From Prevotellaceae bacterium (GTDB lineage Bacteria; Bacteroidota; Bacteroidia; Bacteroidales; UBA932): DNA of 34,654 bases. Position 1 is the stretch's first letter; each line of letters opens with the position of its first letter. This document shows positions 33,602-34,654 of this stretch, one piece after another. The stretch lies in assembly GCA_031270335.1 (NCBI GenBank), contig JAISXV010000116.1, positions 1 to 34,654 on the forward strand, written 5' to 3'. The position numbers and the translations under genes are program-made. The notes below the pieces were generated by a model that saw only the letters and a list, made by a program, of their open reading frames with translations, did not search any database and was not told the origin of the DNA.

Positions 33602-33994
33602 TCAGTAATTTTTGAATGTAAATATAAAATTCATGCCGAAATTCCACAAGATGACGACGCCGATAGCAAAAATTTTCGACAGATAGAAATTCCATTTCAA
33701 CTTGTCGGAAAGGAAAAAAACAATAAGATTGTTCAACGCAAGCCCGACAACCGAAATGCCAACAAACGAAAAATATTCGGAAGCAATCCGCTGACTGTGA
33801 CTTTCGAATGTCCAGATACGATTCAACATATAATTTGACGAAGCCGCCAAAATAAAGCCGCAACTGTTTGCTATATATTTGTTTACTTTCAATTTCTCTT
33901 TCAACAGCCAAGTTGTTCCAAAATCAATAATCATTCCGGAAAAACCAACAGTACAAAATTTCAAAAATTTCAAAATAAAAGCTACATCAATCAT
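33602..33994 (-). CDS. GtrA-like membrane protein
   Basis: The protein of about 130 residues has four membrane helices and the GtrA-family signatures: FLKFCTVGFSGMIIDFG at the start, SYMLNR-like SNYMLNRIWTF after helix two, and the final WNFGMNFIFTF. Members help flip or modify polyprenyl-linked sugars for cell-surface glycans. I chose the ATG at 33994; a TTG at 34003 would add three residues. TACTTTTG-like boxes lie at 34069-34076 and 34077-34084 on the minus strand. The spacer from 33995 to 34232 holds nothing else I can support. Confidence 0.85.
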   Translation of the reverse strand: MIDVAFILKFLKFCTVGFSGMIIDFGTTWLLKEKLKVNKYIANSCGFILAASSNYMLNRIWTFESHSQRIASEYFSFVGISVVGLALNNLIVFFLSDKLKWNFYLSKIFAIGVVILWNFGMNFIFTFKNY

Positions 33995-34232
33995 TTTCTC
34001 CAACAGGTTTTTATATAACCAACATTTTTCACATAAACAAAAATCATTACTTTTTAATTTTTTCGCCGCAAAAGTACAAAAGTATTTTGTATTTTCGTTA
34101 AAAATTTGTTAATTATCATATACACAGAGTTTTTCAAATTTTTCTATTATTTTTAACTACATACATTAAGAAAAAAATGAATATGAAATGGTGTATTTTA
34201 AATTGGCGTACAAAATATTGGGAAATTCTATG

Positions 34233-34240
34233 TATCTTTG
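34233..34240 (+). promoter_or_regulatory. -7 box (TATCTTTG) before the PIN remnant
   Basis: TATCTTTG fits the consensus 15 bp before the ATG of the PIN-like remnant. The -33 region lacks TTTG. It could still drive the antitoxin gene behind the broken toxin gene. Confidence 0.5.
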
Positions 34241-34255
34241 CAAAAAATAATTGTA

Positions 34256-34449
34256 ATGAAATTACGGATATATTTAGATAATTGTTGCTTTAATCGTCCA
34301 TACGACGACCAAACGCAAATAAAGATTTGGCTGGAAACAGAGGCAATTGTGATTTTTTTATCACTGTGGACAAACGTTTATTGAAATATCAGGATAAACG
34401 TATAAAAATATATAACCCGATAGATTTTATAAATAACATTGAAATATGA
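34256..34449 (+). pseudogene. PIN-domain toxin, core deleted and frame shifted
   Basis: The ATG at 34256 begins MKLRIYLDNCCFNRPYDDQT, the typical start of a PIN-family toxin with its first acidic residue (D8), and continues through QIKIWLETEA. An intact member would have about 100 more residues. Instead, after 34345 the reading frame changes by one, and the C-terminal end of the same family appears: CDFFITVDKRLLKYQDKR and then YNPIDFI, ending in TGA 34447-34449. The 'ITVD' aspartate is the last catalytic acid; the middle acid is lost. As written, the N-terminal frame stops at a TGA near 34382. This is a toxin with both ends kept and the core removed. The TGA overlaps the antitoxin start as ATGA. 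Confidence 0.75.
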
Positions 34450-34654
34450 CAAATAGTACAGCGCTGTTGGAAAAAGGCATGAGATGCCTTAACAACGAAT
34501 TAGGGATTTTGGACGCCGAACGGTTTGTGGCGTTACTTTTAAGAGAGCCATTCGATTATACCGAATGGCGCAGAGAAAATTTATTCGTAAACATGAGTCT
34601 TGATGAGATTATGGACGAAGCGGATAAATACTGCAAAGAAAATACGGATGCATC
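34446..34654 (+). CDS. Probable antitoxin of a PIN toxin-antitoxin pair (partial at the window edge)
   Basis: The ATG at 34446 opens a frame that is still open at the right edge (69 codons). It reads MTNSTALLEKGMRCLNNELG, then ILDAERFVALL, EPFDYTEWRREN and MSLDEIMDEADKY. Small proteins with this 'G..CL...LG..+AE+F...I.RE.FDYT.W.R' pattern are, from memory, found beside PIN genes of the type seen upstream. The start overlaps the PIN stop by four bases, which shows translational coupling as in a toxin-antitoxin operon. No disruption is visible. Confidence 0.6.
   Translation, partial: MTNSTALLEKGMRCLNNELGILDAERFVALLLREPFDYTEWRRENLFVNMSLDEIMDEADKYCKENTDA

Overview
The window comes from an AT-rich genome of the Bacteroidota, most likely the order Bacteroidales. 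Four things support this. Several promoters fit the Bacteroidota pattern TTTG-N19-TAnnTTTG, clearest before the tRNA-Gly pair and tRNA-Arg. A PorV-type outer-membrane protein of the type IX secretion system is present. The ornithine transcarbamylase-like enzyme is of the N-succinylornithine type known from Bacteroides fragilis. The OstA/SurA/lipoprotein envelope cluster and the purH-mreB pairing also fit this group. I cannot name the genus.

Layout. At 1-340 (+) lies the tail of an AbiE-type toxin-antitoxin locus whose toxin gene has lost its middle. At 389-1222 (-) is an ABC-2 polysaccharide-export permease without its ATPase beside it. At 1278-1718 (-) is a gutted AlbA_2/Schlafen-type regulator, followed by a palindromic, MITE-like element (1911-2050). 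At 2055-7696 (-) are an HSP90-family chaperone, two identical tRNA-Gly genes, rsmE, a succinylornithine transcarbamylase and a secreted C69 peptidase. At 7810-11517 (+) is a compact run: ROK kinase, small membrane protein, dihydroorotase and lipid kinase. At 11519-16960 (-) is an envelope operon: SurA-like lipoprotein, SurA-like isomerase, OstA-like protein and lysA. At 17079-22621 (-) is a division cluster, ftsQ-ftsA-ftsA-ftsZ, followed by a PAP2 phosphatase. At 22847-26193 (+) are a MerR regulator, a Nif3-like protein, a coiled-coil zinc-ribbon protein and porV. At 26250-31196 (+) are tRNA-Arg, a large unknown exported protein, purH and mreB. At 31200-33994 (-) are a tetraheme cytochrome fused to an FGE-fold domain, a FabG-type reductase and a GtrA-like protein. 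At the right edge (34256 to the end, +) a PIN toxin gene with its middle deleted overlaps an apparently intact antitoxin gene.

Most of the window is housekeeping: envelope assembly (SurA, OstA, PorV, GtrA, the ABC permease), cell shape and division (FtsQ/A/A/Z, MreB), lysine, arginine, pyrimidine and purine synthesis, and fatty-acid synthesis. Three patterns stand out. First, ftsA is present as two tandem, diverged, apparently intact copies. Second, all three recognisable defence or toxin-like genes have kept both ends and lost their core, while one antitoxin stays open. Third, the OstA-like gene carries heptanucleotide tandem repeats inside its reading frame, so the gain or loss of one unit would switch it off. 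The cytochrome c/FGE-fold fusion is a further unusual protein with no obvious partner nearby.
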